64,000 bases of DNA from JAOARY01 sp045345765 (GTDB taxonomy: Bacteria > Bacillota > Clostridia > Peptostreptococcales > Peptostreptococcaceae). A program made the translations under genes and the position numbers. Below are positions 35,426 through 45,200 of the stretch, piece by piece (positions within the stretch are counted from its first letter, which is position 1; each line of letters starts with the position of its first letter). The notes beneath the pieces are model-generated. The model was not told where the DNA came from. It saw only the letters and a program-made list of their open reading frames with translations, and did not search any database. The DNA lies in assembly GCA_045345765.1 (NCBI GenBank), contig CP148265.1, positions 620,001 to 684,000 on the forward strand. The letters are read 5' to 3'.

Positions 35426-36765
35426 TATTTTTTTAACCTCTTTTTAAACTCTTCTCTCATTTTTTCTAAAGATTTTGATCTGTGACTAATTTTATTCTTT
35501 TCATCTGATGATAACTGAGCAAAAGTTTTGTCCATTCCATCAACTATAAAAAGTGGATCATAACCAAAACCATTACTACCTACTTTTTCATAGCCTATTT
35601 TCCCAAAACATTCTCCTCTTACACTAAACTCTTCACCATTTGGGAAAACAACACCTATAGCTGAGACAAATTTTGCCGTTCTATTTTTTCCCTTTACCAT
35701 ATCCATAAGCTTTAATAGTTTATTATTATTTTTTTCATCATTTGCATTTTCTCCACTAAATCTCGCAGAATAAATTCCTGGTGAACCTCCAAGAGCATCC
35801 ACACAAAGACCTGAGTCATCAGCAATAGTTATTTTTCCTGTTCTTTTTGCAACTTCTCTCGCTTTTATAAATGCATTTTCTTCAAAAGTTTCTCCATCTT
35901 CTACTATTTCTAAATTTGAAAGTCCTACAGATTTCATAGAAAGTATCTTGACGTCAAAATCAGATAATATCTTTCCTATTTCAGATAATTTATGTGCATT
36001 TGATGTTGCCACTACAACTTCTGTTTTTGGTTTTAATATATCTAAAAGTTCTTTTAAAACTTCTTTTTGCTTGTTTATAAGCTCTAGATTTCCTTTTTGC
36101 CCCAAATCTATAAGTTCATTAAGTTCATGTCTTTTAAAAGGAAAACCTTCAGCTGTTCCTTGAAGTTCTACAAATTCCAATTTATCCGTCATTATTATAT
36201 TCATATCAACTTGTGCTTTTGAATCTTCCTCATAACATAAATCAAGAATTTTTTGACCCTCATATATACCTACACTCGTTGCTGCTATAAATGATTTAAT
36301 AGGCATTTTTTTTATTTTCTTTTGGTTATATAATGCTAAAACAGCATCTGCTAAAGCTATAAAAGCACCTGTTATAGCAGCTGTTCTAGTTCCTCCATCA
36401 GCTTGTATAACATCACAATCAATCCAAATAGTTCTTTCTCCTAATTTTTTAAGGTCTATAACTGATCTTAATGCTCTTCCTATAAGTCTTTGAATTTCTT
36501 GAGTTCTTCCTTCAATCTTCCCTCTTGAAGATTCTCTTATCTTTCTTGTTTGTGTCGCTCTTGGAAGCATAGAATATTCTGCTGTTATCCATCCGCTGCC
36601 TGTGTTTTTTAGAAATGGTGGTACTTTTTCCTCTATTGATGCATTACATAATACTTTTGTTTCCCCTACCTCTATTAAAACCGAACCTTCAGCATATTTA
36701 GTATAGTTTTTAGTTATTTTTATTTGTCTTAATTCATCACAAGCTCTGTTATCTATTCTGTTCAA
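35425..36765 (-). CDS. Bifunctional RNase PH and non-canonical purine NTP pyrophosphatase (fusion)
   Basis: A protein of about 446 residues joining two enzymes. Residues 1-245 are RNase PH (RIDNRACDELRQIK, SSRGKIEGRTQEIQRLIGRALR, DCDVIQADGGTRTAAITGA), which trims tRNA 3' ends phosphorolytically. Residues ~250-446 are RdgB/HAM1 (VVATSNAHKLSEI, DDSGLCVDAL, GFGYDPLF, SHRSKSLEKM), which removes ITP and XTP. An ATG at 36813 extends the frame but lies inside the terminator of the upstream gene. The TTG at 36765, eight bases after AAAGGG, gives the normal RNase PH start. The same fusion is known from other Firmicutes. Confidence 0.93.
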   Translation of the reverse strand: MNRIDNRACDELRQIKITKNYTKYAEGSVLIEVGETKVLCNASIEEKVPPFLKNTGSGWITAEYSMLPRATQTRKIRESSRGKIEGRTQEIQRLIGRALRSVIDLKKLGERTIWIDCDVIQADGGTRTAAITGAFIALADAVLALYNQKKIKKMPIKSFIAATSVGIYEGQKILDLCYEEDSKAQVDMNIIMTDKLEFVELQGTAEGFPFKRHELNELIDLGQKGNLELINKQKEVLKELLDILKPKTEVVVATSNAHKLSEIGKILSDFDVKILSMKSVGLSNLEIVEDGETFEENAFIKAREVAKRTGKITIADDSGLCVDALGGSPGIYSARFSGENANDEKNNNKLLKLMDMVKGKNRTAKFVSAIGVVFPNGEEFSVRGECFGKIGYEKVGSNGFGYDPLFIVDGMDKTFAQLSSDEKNKISHRSKSLEKMREEFKKRLKK

Positions 36766-36785
36766 AAAATCATCCCTTTCTATAT

Positions 36786-36814
36786 AAAAATGAAGTATGT
36801 AAACATACTTCATT
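36786..36814 (-). terminator. Terminator of the amidase gene
   Basis: A 12-bp perfect stem (36789-36800 with 36803-36814) with U-tract on the minus strand lies between the amidase and rph-rdgB genes. It overlaps the ATG at 36813 that would otherwise extend rph. Confidence 0.75.
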
Positions 36815-36868
36815 TAATTAGTTATTTCATATTCGATTATACACAATATATTAGTTAAATTAAAGCTA

Positions 36869-39112
36869 TTATCTTGATTTTAAATATTTTTCTACACCAC
36901 TTACCATAGCATTTACTAATTTTTGTTGATAAGACTCTGTTTTTACTTTGTTTAGTTCTGTTTCATTATCTAAAAATCCACATTCTACAAGCACCGCTGG
37001 CATAGAAACCTCCCTTGTTACTATAAGTTTTGGTCGTTCAACAATTCCTCTATTTTTAGCATTTGTAAATTTTATAAGCTCACTTTGCATAGTTTTTGCA
37101 AACTGTCTATTTCCTCTATTTGGTATACCAACTCTAAAGTTTTCATCTATATTTTCCATCTTATCAGAAGGATAAAATAAAGTTTCAATCCCTGAAATTT
37201 CACTTTTTTTCTTACCCATCGCATTATAGTGAATGCTTATAAATAAATCTGCCTTTTTTTCATTTACTCTATATGCTCTTTCATAAAGATCTACATAATA
37301 ATCTTTATCTCTTAATAAATATACTTTATATCCCTTAGCTTTTAATGCTTTTTCTAATTTTAAAGTAGTTTTTAACGCCATTTCTTTTTCTTTTGTTCCA
37401 TCTATTGGTGATATTGCTCCACTATCATAACCACCATGACCTGCATCTATAGCAATTATAATTTCTCCATCATCATCGTCTTTTGGACTTAAATTTATAT
37501 CAATACCTTCTTCACTTTCTATAAATTCATATTTTGTATTATCCTTTAAATAAATATATATATATGCAAATTTAGCCGAATTATCAACCTCTAATCTATC
37601 TACAAAATTATCGTCAAGATCTAATTTTTCCTCTTTTAAGTCGATATATTTATTAGGTATTTTTAATTTTAATAATTTTTCATACTCATAATAATTTTTA
37701 CTATAATCTTTATTTAAAGAAGATCCTATAATCTTAACTGTTGAATTTTTTCCATAATAATTATATAAAATTTTATCATTCTTTATGTTATTTTTTTGTT
37801 GATATATTACTAAATTTCCTTCACCCTGTTTAATTTTTACCCTCTCTCTAAATATATGATCTTTTAGTACCAATACCACTCTTGTTTTATCCTCTTTTTC
37901 ATAATAATAGGATCTATAAGATTTTACAAATTCACTACCAGAAACCTCTTCTTCAATATAATTTACTACATCTAATTTAGCTCCTTTAAAATCAATTACC
38001 ATTCTTTGAGGGTTAGATAAAAAAAATGATTTATAACTAAAATTAAGACCATTTTTTATTACAAACGATGATTTTTCATCTGTTTCATAATATATAAAAC
38101 CAAGTAAAGAAGCATCTAAATTGTCTCCTAAAGATTTTAACTTACTTTTTGAATCTTTATTTTTATCTGATTCTATATATATATCTTCTTGATTTTCGTG
38201 ATTTAAAGAACTATCACCATCAAATATATCAGCTGTACTATTATTTGAACTTTCATTTACTTCATTATTAGTGTCTTCTTGTTGATTTTCAGTTATATCA
38301 CTGCCACTTAATTCTCCATCTTTAGAAAAATTAATATAAAGATTCTTATCAATCCACATAAATCTATATGAAACGTCGTCTTTTAAATCTATAACTATTC
38401 TAGATATTATCGGTGAATTTTCAAATTGAGAACCTCTTATTGTTTTTATATATCGTCCATTTACTTCATATTTATTTTTATCTAATCTAAAAACTGTATT
38501 ATCTAAATCAACAACTAAACGTTTAGGATCTTTTAATAAAATATCCTTAAATCCAACAACTCTATCTAGTTTAATAACTAAATTATTCTTTTCAAGCTCC
38601 AACTTCGTTAGATTTGCTGCATTTGCTAATACTCTTTCTCTTGATTTTAAATTTATTGTTCTAGTATTCGAATCCCAGCTATAATCAATATCAAAATACT
38701 TAACAAATTGAACTGGTACCATTATCCTGTCATTTACAACAATCGGATACATATCATTTGAAAATTTAAGTTTTTCCCCATTTATATATGCATCTTTTGA
38801 TTTATTTCTTATCCTAATTTCTTTAGAACCTGTATTTATAACTACATAATTAGTTTTTTCATCCCATGATATTTTATAATTTAATTCCTCGGATAAAAAT
38901 CTAAGTGGAATCATAGATCTTTCCTTATATATAATACCAGGCACATCACCTTGTAATTTCTTCGAGTCTAAATTAACATCTATAACTGGCAGTCTAACTA
39001 ATCTTTCTTCAAATATAAACTCTCTTGTTTCTACTTCATACGCAGATGAACTACTTATTAATCCAAATACAAATATAATTAAAATATTTAAAATATATAA
39101 ATATTTTTTCAT
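36869..39112 (-). CDS. Exported N-acetylmuramoyl-L-alanine amidase with copper-amine-oxidase-like and AMIN domains
   Basis: A 747-residue cell-wall hydrolase. A signal peptide (about 1-24, ending near SSSA) precedes a copper-amine-oxidase N-terminal-like domain (about 35-155, with IPLRFLSEEL and MVPVQFVKYF). Two AMIN-type beta domains follow (about 165-275 and 335-445), separated by an Asn/Glu/Ser-rich linker. The catalytic Amidase_3 domain occupies about 550-747: zinc ligands in IAIDAGHGGYDSGA, the Glu in TKEKEMALK and SIHYNAM, and the catalytic Glu in VECGFLDNE. It cleaves the amide between MurNAc and L-Ala. The ATG follows GGAGG. Confidence 0.93.
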   Translation of the reverse strand: MKKYLYILNILIIFVFGLISSSSAYEVETREFIFEERLVRLPVIDVNLDSKKLQGDVPGIIYKERSMIPLRFLSEELNYKISWDEKTNYVVINTGSKEIRIRNKSKDAYINGEKLKFSNDMYPIVVNDRIMVPVQFVKYFDIDYSWDSNTRTINLKSRERVLANAANLTKLELEKNNLVIKLDRVVGFKDILLKDPKRLVVDLDNTVFRLDKNKYEVNGRYIKTIRGSQFENSPIISRIVIDLKDDVSYRFMWIDKNLYINFSKDGELSGSDITENQQEDTNNEVNESSNNSTADIFDGDSSLNHENQEDIYIESDKNKDSKSKLKSLGDNLDASLLGFIYYETDEKSSFVIKNGLNFSYKSFFLSNPQRMVIDFKGAKLDVVNYIEEEVSGSEFVKSYRSYYYEKEDKTRVVLVLKDHIFRERVKIKQGEGNLVIYQQKNNIKNDKILYNYYGKNSTVKIIGSSLNKDYSKNYYEYEKLLKLKIPNKYIDLKEEKLDLDDNFVDRLEVDNSAKFAYIYIYLKDNTKYEFIESEEGIDINLSPKDDDDGEIIIAIDAGHGGYDSGAISPIDGTKEKEMALKTTLKLEKALKAKGYKVYLLRDKDYYVDLYERAYRVNEKKADLFISIHYNAMGKKKSEISGIETLFYPSDKMENIDENFRVGIPNRGNRQFAKTMQSELIKFTNAKNRGIVERPKLIVTREVSMPAVLVECGFLDNETELNKVKTESYQQKLVNAMVSGVEKYLKSR

Positions 39113-39128
39113 CTAATATTTCCTCCTT

Positions 39129-40115
39129 TTAGACAACTTTGTACAATTCATCACTACAAACTTCATCTATTTTTATTTTTTTATCTTCTTGCACAAAATA
39201 AAATCCTAAATCATCTATAACTTCTCCAATTACATACGTTTTTATATTAATTTCACTTAATTCTTCTTGATATTTTTTAATTTTTTCCTTAGATGCAATT
39301 ACAAGCATAGAACCACTTGATATTAATTTTAATGGGTCTATATTATAGTATTTACAAAGTTTTTGTTTTAAATTTTCAATATGTATTTTATCTTTTGATA
39401 CTAATAAACCTTTATTCAATGAATTTGAAGCTTCATATAAAGCCCCTAAAATACCACCTTCAGTTACATCGTGCATATATTTTATACCTAATTGTCCACC
39501 TATTAACCCTTCTTTTAATACAGATATTTCTTCAAGCAATTTCTTTCCTTGTTCAATCTCTTCCTGTCTAAATATATTTTTTAATTCATTTTCCTTTTCA
39601 TTAAATATTATTCCACAACCTTCTATTGCGATTCCCTTTGTTATAAGTATTAAATCTCCAGTTTTTAATTCTTCCTTCTTATAATAAATATCTCTATTTT
39701 TTTTGCCAATGGCTGTTATATTAATAATAGGTTGATTTACAGCCTTTGTTATTTCTGTATGGCCACCTAATATATCTATACCTAATTTATCGCATTCTTC
39801 ACTTAATGAATTTAATATATTTTTAAGTTCTTCTTCTAATATATTTTCTGGCAATAACAAAGTAACCATTACACCTATTGGTCTAACTCCATTTGAAGCT
39901 ATATCATTTACATTTATATTTATAGCCAATTTCCCAATATCTTTACTCGCACCAGTTATCGGATCTGTACTCATCACACATAAATTATCCCCTAAATCTA
40001 ATACAGAACAATCTTCCCCGACTTTAGGACCTAATATAACCTCTTTATTCTTTATATTTAATTTTGAAAAAATAAAATCATTTAATTGTTTAGCACTTAA
40101 TTTACCTAATTGCAT
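39129..40115 (-). CDS. AIR synthase / HypE-like ATP-binding protein
   Basis: A 328-residue protein of the PurM/ThiL/HypE superfamily. The N-terminal glycine-rich part has VGEDCSVLDLG, DPITGASKDIGKLAININVNDIASNG and GGHTEIT; the C-terminal half has YMHDVTEGGILGALYEA. It most resembles HypE but ends without the thiocarboxamide-forming cysteine tail of HypE. No other hyp genes are nearby, so hydrogenase maturation is doubtful. It may phosphorylate or activate another small substrate. It lies 16 bp upstream of the amidase gene with a GGAGGAG RBS. Confidence 0.75.
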   Translation of the reverse strand: MQLGKLSAKQLNDFIFSKLNIKNKEVILGPKVGEDCSVLDLGDNLCVMSTDPITGASKDIGKLAININVNDIASNGVRPIGVMVTLLLPENILEEELKNILNSLSEECDKLGIDILGGHTEITKAVNQPIINITAIGKKNRDIYYKKEELKTGDLILITKGIAIEGCGIIFNEKENELKNIFRQEEIEQGKKLLEEISVLKEGLIGGQLGIKYMHDVTEGGILGALYEASNSLNKGLLVSKDKIHIENLKQKLCKYYNIDPLKLISSGSMLVIASKEKIKKYQEELSEINIKTYVIGEVIDDLGFYFVQEDKKIKIDEVCSDELYKVV

Positions 40116-40223
40116 AGACTCCTCCGAAATTCGTATTTATTAAATTCTCTATAAACATTATTATAACAAAAGAATTAAAAAAAATTAGAAAATCGTAATA
40201 AATTTAAGATTATTTTTTCAAAA

Positions 40224-40264
40224 AATAAAAAGAGAGCTATAATGCAATAAGCATTCAAGCTCCC
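40224..40264 (-). terminator. Terminator of oppA
   Basis: The stem GAGCT-TGAATGC / GCATTAT-AGCTC (outer arms 40234-40238 with 40258-40262) is followed on the minus strand by TCTTTTTATTTTTT, just after the oppA stop. Confidence 0.8.
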
Positions 40265-40278
40265 CCTTATATATTTAA

Positions 40279-41916
40279 TTATTCTACATAAGCTTCATCG
40301 TAGAACCAAAAACCTAATATTGATCTTTTAATTCCTTTTATATTATCTTTAATCATTGCAGGTCTAGTGTAGTAGTATATAGGAAGCGTTATACAATCTT
40401 CCATCATAAGAGCTTCTGCTTTTAACATAGCTTCATATCTATTTTCTGCATCTACTGAATTTTTTGCTTCTTTTATAAGCTTATCAAACTCTGCATTCTT
40501 CCAATGAGCATTGTTATTTCCTGAGTTTGAAATCCACATATCTAAGAAAGTCATAGGATCTACATAATCTCCTAACCAACCATGTCTAGCTATAACAAAG
40601 TCTCCGCTATCTCTAGTTTCTTGGAATACTTTCCATTCTTGATTTTGTAAAGTTATTTCTACACCTAAATTTTGCTTCCACATTTCAACTATTGCTTCTG
40701 CAACTTTTTTATGATTTTCTGAAGTATTATAGATAAGTGTTACTTCTGGCCAATTTGCACCATCTTTGTATCCAGCTTCAGCTAAGAGTTTTTTAGCTTC
40801 TTCAATATTTGCTCTTTCTTCTATATAATAATCTCCACCAACATCTCTAAAATCTCTACCATCTGGCATTAAAATATTTGGAGGAACAAATCCAGTTGCA
40901 GGAGTTTGTTCAGCTTGAGTTACTATATCAACTAAAGCTCTTCTATCAACTGCTAAAGTAAGTGCTTTTCTAACTCTAACATCATCCATAGGCTTTTTAT
41001 TTACATTAAATACATAAAAATATGTTCCAAGTTCTGGTAATATCTTAAATTCTTCTGTTTCTGCTTTTAATCTTTTTATTTCTGATACTGGTACATCTTC
41101 CAGTACATCAACACCATTAGTTTCAAAAGTAGTTAAAGATGTAGATTGTTCAGTAATAAAGAAAAATTCAACTCTATCTAATTTTACTCTATCTTTATCA
41201 TAGTAATTTTCATTTTTAGTTAAAACCATTACATCATTGTGAGCCCACTTAGTAACCTTAAATGGTCCATTTGAAATATGAGTTTCTGGATTTAAAGCCC
41301 ACTGATCTTTGTATTCATCAATTATATCTTTTCTAATTGGCATATAAGTTGGAAATGCCGTTAATTCTAAGAAATATGGTGTAGGTGCTTCTAATACAAC
41401 TTCTAATGTATTTTCATCTACCGCCTTTACTCCAACTTCATCTTCGCTTACTTCATTCGCATTAAACCCTTCTCCATTTTTTATATAATAAAGCATGTAA
41501 GCATAATCCGCAGCTGTCTTTGGATTTAACGCTCTTTTCCAAGCATATTCAAAATCTTGAGCCTTAACTTTTTCACCATCAGACCATTTAGCATCTCTTA
41601 GATGGAATGTATATGTAAGCCCATCTTCTGATATTTCATATTCTTTTGCTATACCATATATCGCTTTATTGTTCTCATCTAATCTCATAAGACCTTCAAA
41701 AGTATTTTGAATTATAGTCCCTCCACCAACAGCAGCATTAAGTGCTGGATCTATTGTTTCTGGATCTGAATTAAGATTATGTCTTACAACTTGTTCTTTT
41801 ACTTCATTAGCCCCTGAATCAGTTTGTTCTTCTTCAGTTTTAGAACCGCAACCAACTAAAGAAGCTGTTATTAAAAATACTGTCATTAATATTGCCAATA
41901 GCTTTTTCATTTTCAA
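40279..41916 (-). CDS. oppA: Oligopeptide ABC transporter substrate-binding lipoprotein
   Basis: A 545-residue SBP_bac_5 family receptor. The signal peptide ends in the lipobox SLVGC (Cys23). The family signature region YTFHLRDAKWSDGEKVKAQDFEYAWKRAL lies near residue 110-140 of the protein (quoted here only in part for recognition: YTFHLRDAKWSDG). It captures extracellular peptides. The start is a TTG seven bases after AAGGAGG. It is the last gene of the opp cluster, about 300 bp downstream of oppF with its own promoter candidate, so it is probably expressed more strongly than the permease genes. Confidence 0.93.
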   Translation of the reverse strand: MKMKKLLAILMTVFLITASLVGCGSKTEEEQTDSGANEVKEQVVRHNLNSDPETIDPALNAAVGGGTIIQNTFEGLMRLDENNKAIYGIAKEYEISEDGLTYTFHLRDAKWSDGEKVKAQDFEYAWKRALNPKTAADYAYMLYYIKNGEGFNANEVSEDEVGVKAVDENTLEVVLEAPTPYFLELTAFPTYMPIRKDIIDEYKDQWALNPETHISNGPFKVTKWAHNDVMVLTKNENYYDKDRVKLDRVEFFFITEQSTSLTTFETNGVDVLEDVPVSEIKRLKAETEEFKILPELGTYFYVFNVNKKPMDDVRVRKALTLAVDRRALVDIVTQAEQTPATGFVPPNILMPDGRDFRDVGGDYYIEERANIEEAKKLLAEAGYKDGANWPEVTLIYNTSENHKKVAEAIVEMWKQNLGVEITLQNQEWKVFQETRDSGDFVIARHGWLGDYVDPMTFLDMWISNSGNNNAHWKNAEFDKLIKEAKNSVDAENRYEAMLKAEALMMEDCITLPIYYYTRPAMIKDNIKGIKRSILGFWFYDEAYVE

Positions 41917-42077
41917 AATAATTCCTCCTTATTTTAATTATGTTTTTATTAATAAATTTTAAGCAAATTAAAATAACTCTTGCTATAAAATTTTTACCCC
42001 ATATAGATGTTTTTAATACATTAAATTTTATTTATTAAAAAATTTTTATTTATTAATTTTTTTTAACATTTAAAAAT

Positions 42078-42106
42078 ATTTTAATTTAAAAAATATAAAA
42101 AATCAA
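42078..42106 (-). promoter_or_regulatory. Candidate promoter of oppA
   Basis: Minus-strand TTGATT (42101-42106) and TAAAAT (42078-42083) are separated by 17 bases, about 160 bases before the oppA start. The surrounding AT richness makes chance matches common. Confidence 0.4.
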
Positions 42107-42157
42107 TATATTTTTTAAATATTCCAAAAACTCTTTCTACCTATCAAAGACTTTTGT

Positions 42158-42191
42158 ACGCAATTTAAAGTATTTTTACTTTAAATTGCGT
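42158..42191. other. Perfect 15-bp hairpin between oppF and oppA
   Basis: Bases 42158-42172 are the exact complement of 42177-42191 with a TTTT loop. It lies 22 bases after the oppF stop. The T-tract that would make it a terminator is on the + strand side, not after it in the oppF direction. It may stop antisense transcription or protect the 3' end of the oppBCDF mRNA. Confidence 0.6.
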
Positions 42192-42213
42192 ATTTTTTAA
42201 TTTTATTATAAAT

Positions 42214-43197
42214 CTATTTGTTGAATAAATGGCATGCTGCAAAATGACCTTTTGATATTTCAAGTAATATTGGCTCAACTTCTGCACATTTTTTCATAGC
42301 ATATTTACATCTTGTTCTAAATCTACATCCAGAAGGTGGATTTAGTGGACTAGGAACATCTCCCTCTAAAACCTCTCTATGTTCTAAAGAAGCTTTCGGA
42401 TCAGGAACTGGTATTGATGATAATAAAGCCTTTGTATATGGATGTTGTGGTTTTTGATAAAGTTCATCGCATTCAGCAATTTCTACTAATTTACCTAAAT
42501 ACATAACACCAACTCTATTAGATATATGTCTAACCATAGACAAATCATGTGCTATAAATAAATAAGTAAGACCTAGTTCATTTTGTAAGTCTTCCATCAT
42601 ATTCACAACTTGAGCTTGAATAGAAACATCAAGTGCAGATATTGGCTCATCTGCTATTATAAATTCTGGCTCAACAGCTAAAGCTCTAGCTATACCTATT
42701 CTTTGTCTTTGCCCACCAGAAAATTCATGAGGGTATCTAGACGCATGACCTTGATTTAATCCAACTTTTTCAAGTAAATATTTGATTCTATCCATTCTTT
42801 CTTTTCCACTTGCTATATTATGAATATCTAACGGTTCTCCAATTATATCTCCTACTGTCATTCTTGAATTTAAAGATGCATATGGATCTTGAAAAATCAT
42901 TTGAATTTTTTTTCTAAAAGGTGTCATATCTTTTTGACTAAGTCCACCTATTTCTGCATCTTTAAATATGATTTCTCCAGAAGTAGGTTCATAAAGTCTT
43001 ATTATCGTTCTACCTGTTGTAGATTTTCCACAACCTGATTCTCCAACCAAACCTAAAGTTTCACCTTTTTTTATAAAAAAACTAACATCATCAACCGCTT
43101 TTACATGCTGAGTATTTCCACCAAAAAAACCTTTCTTAATGGGAAAATATTTTTTTAAATTTTTGACTTCTAATAAAATATCATCTTTTTTAGCCAT
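42214..43197 (-). CDS. oppF: Oligopeptide ABC transporter ATP-binding protein OppF
   Basis: A 327-residue ATPase with Walker A GESGCGKSTTGR, signature FSGGQRQRIGIARAL and Walker B FIIADEPISALD. The C-terminal oligopeptide-transporter extension carries the cysteine cluster CRFRTRCKYAMKKC, typical of Opp/Dpp ATPases. It pairs with OppD. The ATG is two bases after the oppD stop. Confidence 0.95.
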   Translation of the reverse strand: MAKKDDILLEVKNLKKYFPIKKGFFGGNTQHVKAVDDVSFFIKKGETLGLVGESGCGKSTTGRTIIRLYEPTSGEIIFKDAEIGGLSQKDMTPFRKKIQMIFQDPYASLNSRMTVGDIIGEPLDIHNIASGKERMDRIKYLLEKVGLNQGHASRYPHEFSGGQRQRIGIARALAVEPEFIIADEPISALDVSIQAQVVNMMEDLQNELGLTYLFIAHDLSMVRHISNRVGVMYLGKLVEIAECDELYQKPQHPYTKALLSSIPVPDPKASLEHREVLEGDVPSPLNPPSGCRFRTRCKYAMKKCAEVEPILLEISKGHFAACHLFNK

Positions 43198-43199
43198 TA

Positions 43200-44216
43200 T
43201 TAATTTCCCCCTTTCCCATTTATCTCTTCTACAACTGGCGCATCTTCATGCAATAACCAACATAATGATCTTTGAGTCTTTGATATTTGAGTATATTTTG
43301 GCATTTTTTGAGTACATATTTTCATTGCATATTCACATCTAGCTGCAAAAGGACATCCAATTGGTGGTTTTAATAAATCTGGTGGTGAACCAGGAATAGG
43401 TATAAGTCTTTCCTTTTTCTTTTTATCTGTAAGTTTTGGAACTGATTTTAAAAGTCCTAATGTGTAAGGATGCTTTGGATTATAAAAAATTTCTTCTGAA
43501 GTTCCTTCTTCTAGTATTATTCCACCATACATAACAATAATTCTACTACAAACATCTGCAACAACTCCCAAATCATGAGTTATAAGTATAATTGATGTTT
43601 GTAATCTATCTTTTAAATCTTTCATAAGTTCAAGTATTTGAGCTTGAATTGTAACATCAAGAGCAGTTGTTGGCTCATCTGCTATTAAAAGCTGCGGCTC
43701 ACAAGAAAGTGCCATTGCAATCATAGCTCTTTGTCTCATTCCGCCAGAAAATTCATGGGGATATTGATCAATTCTCTTTTCTGGTGAAGGTATACCAACT
43801 ATTTTTAGCATTTCTATTGCCTTTTCTTTAGCTTTTGCTTTATCCAACTTTTGATGTTTTATTATCGCTTCCATTATCTGATTACCAATAGTATATACTG
43901 GATTTAGTGAAGTCATAGGATCTTGAAATATCATTGATATATCATTTCCTCTTATTTTTTGCATCTCTTTTTCATCTTTCTTAATGAGATTTTCCCCATT
44001 AAAAAAAATTTCTCCATCTACAATTTTTCCTGGTGATTGTAAAAGTCTCATAACAGACATCGATGTAACTGATTTTCCACTTCCAGACTCTCCAACAATA
44101 CCAAGTGTCTCTCCTTTATCTAAATGAAAACTCACACCTCTTATAGCTTTTACTTCTCCCACATGTGTAAAGAAAGAGGTTCTAAGATTATCAACTTCTA
44201 ATATTTTGTCAGCCAT
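43200..44216 (-). CDS. oppD: Oligopeptide ABC transporter ATP-binding protein OppD
   Basis: A 338-residue ATPase with Walker A GESGSGKSVTSM, signature FSGGMRQRAMIAMAL and Walker B LLIADEPTTALD. The C-terminal region again has the clustered cysteines (CPFAARCEYAMKIC). The ATG follows AAGGAGG. It energises import of peptides with OppF, sitting on the cytoplasmic side of OppB/OppC. Confidence 0.95.
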   Translation of the reverse strand: MADKILEVDNLRTSFFTHVGEVKAIRGVSFHLDKGETLGIVGESGSGKSVTSMSVMRLLQSPGKIVDGEIFFNGENLIKKDEKEMQKIRGNDISMIFQDPMTSLNPVYTIGNQIMEAIIKHQKLDKAKAKEKAIEMLKIVGIPSPEKRIDQYPHEFSGGMRQRAMIAMALSCEPQLLIADEPTTALDVTIQAQILELMKDLKDRLQTSIILITHDLGVVADVCSRIIVMYGGIILEEGTSEEIFYNPKHPYTLGLLKSVPKLTDKKKKERLIPIPGSPPDLLKPPIGCPFAARCEYAMKICTQKMPKYTQISKTQRSLCWLLHEDAPVVEEINGKGGN

Positions 44217-44239
44217 GTTTCTTCCTCCTTAAAATTATC

Positions 44240-45187
44240 TTATTTACGCATACGAGGATCTAATGCATCTCTTAGACCATCTCCTAAAAAGTTAAATGCA
44301 AGCATTGTTATAGATATTGCCATAGCAGGGAAGAATAATAAATATGGATAACTTCTAAGCGCACTAAGTGCATCATTTGCTAAGGTTCCCCAAGATGCCA
44401 TCGGAGCAGAAACCCCTATACCTATAAATGATAAAAATGCTTCTGTAAAAATAGCTGATGGTATTGACATTGTAAGTGTAATTATAATCGGACCCATTGC
44501 ATTTGGTATAAGATGTCTTAATAATATCCTAAAATCACTAGCACCCAAAGTCTTAGCAGCCAAAACATATTCTTGTTCTTTAAGTGTAAGCATCTGACCT
44601 CTAACAATCCTAGCCATAGGAATCCAATAAATTGAACCAATCGCAATCAAAATACTTTTTAGCCCACTCTCGCCAATAACCACCATTATAAGTATAACGT
44701 AAAGTGTAAGAGGAATAGTATATAAAATATCTATAATTCTCATCATTATATTATCAACCTTGCCACCAAGGTAACCTGAAACTCCACCATATAAAACTCC
44801 AACTAAAAGATTTATTGTAGAGGCTGCAAATCCTATTATTAAAGATATTCTTGCCCCATAAATAACTCTTATAAACAAATCTCTTCCTAAATCATCTGTT
44901 CCAAACCAATGATCTGAATTTGGAGGCTGTACAGCTTCCATAAGATTTTGATCTGAATATGAGTATTTAGATAAATATGGTCCAAAAACAGCAACTAAAG
45001 TTAAAAATATCAAAAATACAAGTCCACCCATAGCAATCTTGTTGCCTTTTAATCTTCTCCAAACATCTTGCCAATATGTCATTGACGGCCTTGCTATTGT
45101 TTCCAAATCTCTATTATCCTTATCTAAAGCTTCAAATAAAGATTTATCTATTTCACTATTATTTTTGCTCATCTTTATATTTTCCAT
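44240..45187 (-). CDS. oppC: Oligopeptide ABC transporter permease OppC
   Basis: A permease of about 315 residues with an N-terminal OppC_N helix (KIAMGGLVFLIFLTLVAVFG) and five further helices. The coupling loop is around EYVLAAKTLGASDFRIL. I start it at the ATG at 45187, seven bases after AAGGAGGG; the ATG 21 bases upstream lies before that RBS. It forms the channel with OppB. Confidence 0.94.
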   Translation of the reverse strand: MENIKMSKNNSEIDKSLFEALDKDNRDLETIARPSMTYWQDVWRRLKGNKIAMGGLVFLIFLTLVAVFGPYLSKYSYSDQNLMEAVQPPNSDHWFGTDDLGRDLFIRVIYGARISLIIGFAASTINLLVGVLYGGVSGYLGGKVDNIMMRIIDILYTIPLTLYVILIMVVIGESGLKSILIAIGSIYWIPMARIVRGQMLTLKEQEYVLAAKTLGASDFRILLRHLIPNAMGPIIITLTMSIPSAIFTEAFLSFIGIGVSAPMASWGTLANDALSALRSYPYLLFFPAMAISITMLAFNFLGDGLRDALDPRMRK

Positions 45188-45200
45188 ACAACATCCCTCC

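Noticed and set aside
36766..36813. ATG-initiated N-terminal extension of the RNase PH-RdgB fusion
   Set aside because: It lies within the upstream terminator hairpin, lacks an RBS, and adds residues absent from RNase PH proteins.
39129..40115. Firm HypE annotation
   Set aside because: The C-terminal cysteine motif of HypE is absent and no other hydrogenase maturation genes are near, so only the superfamily is claimed.
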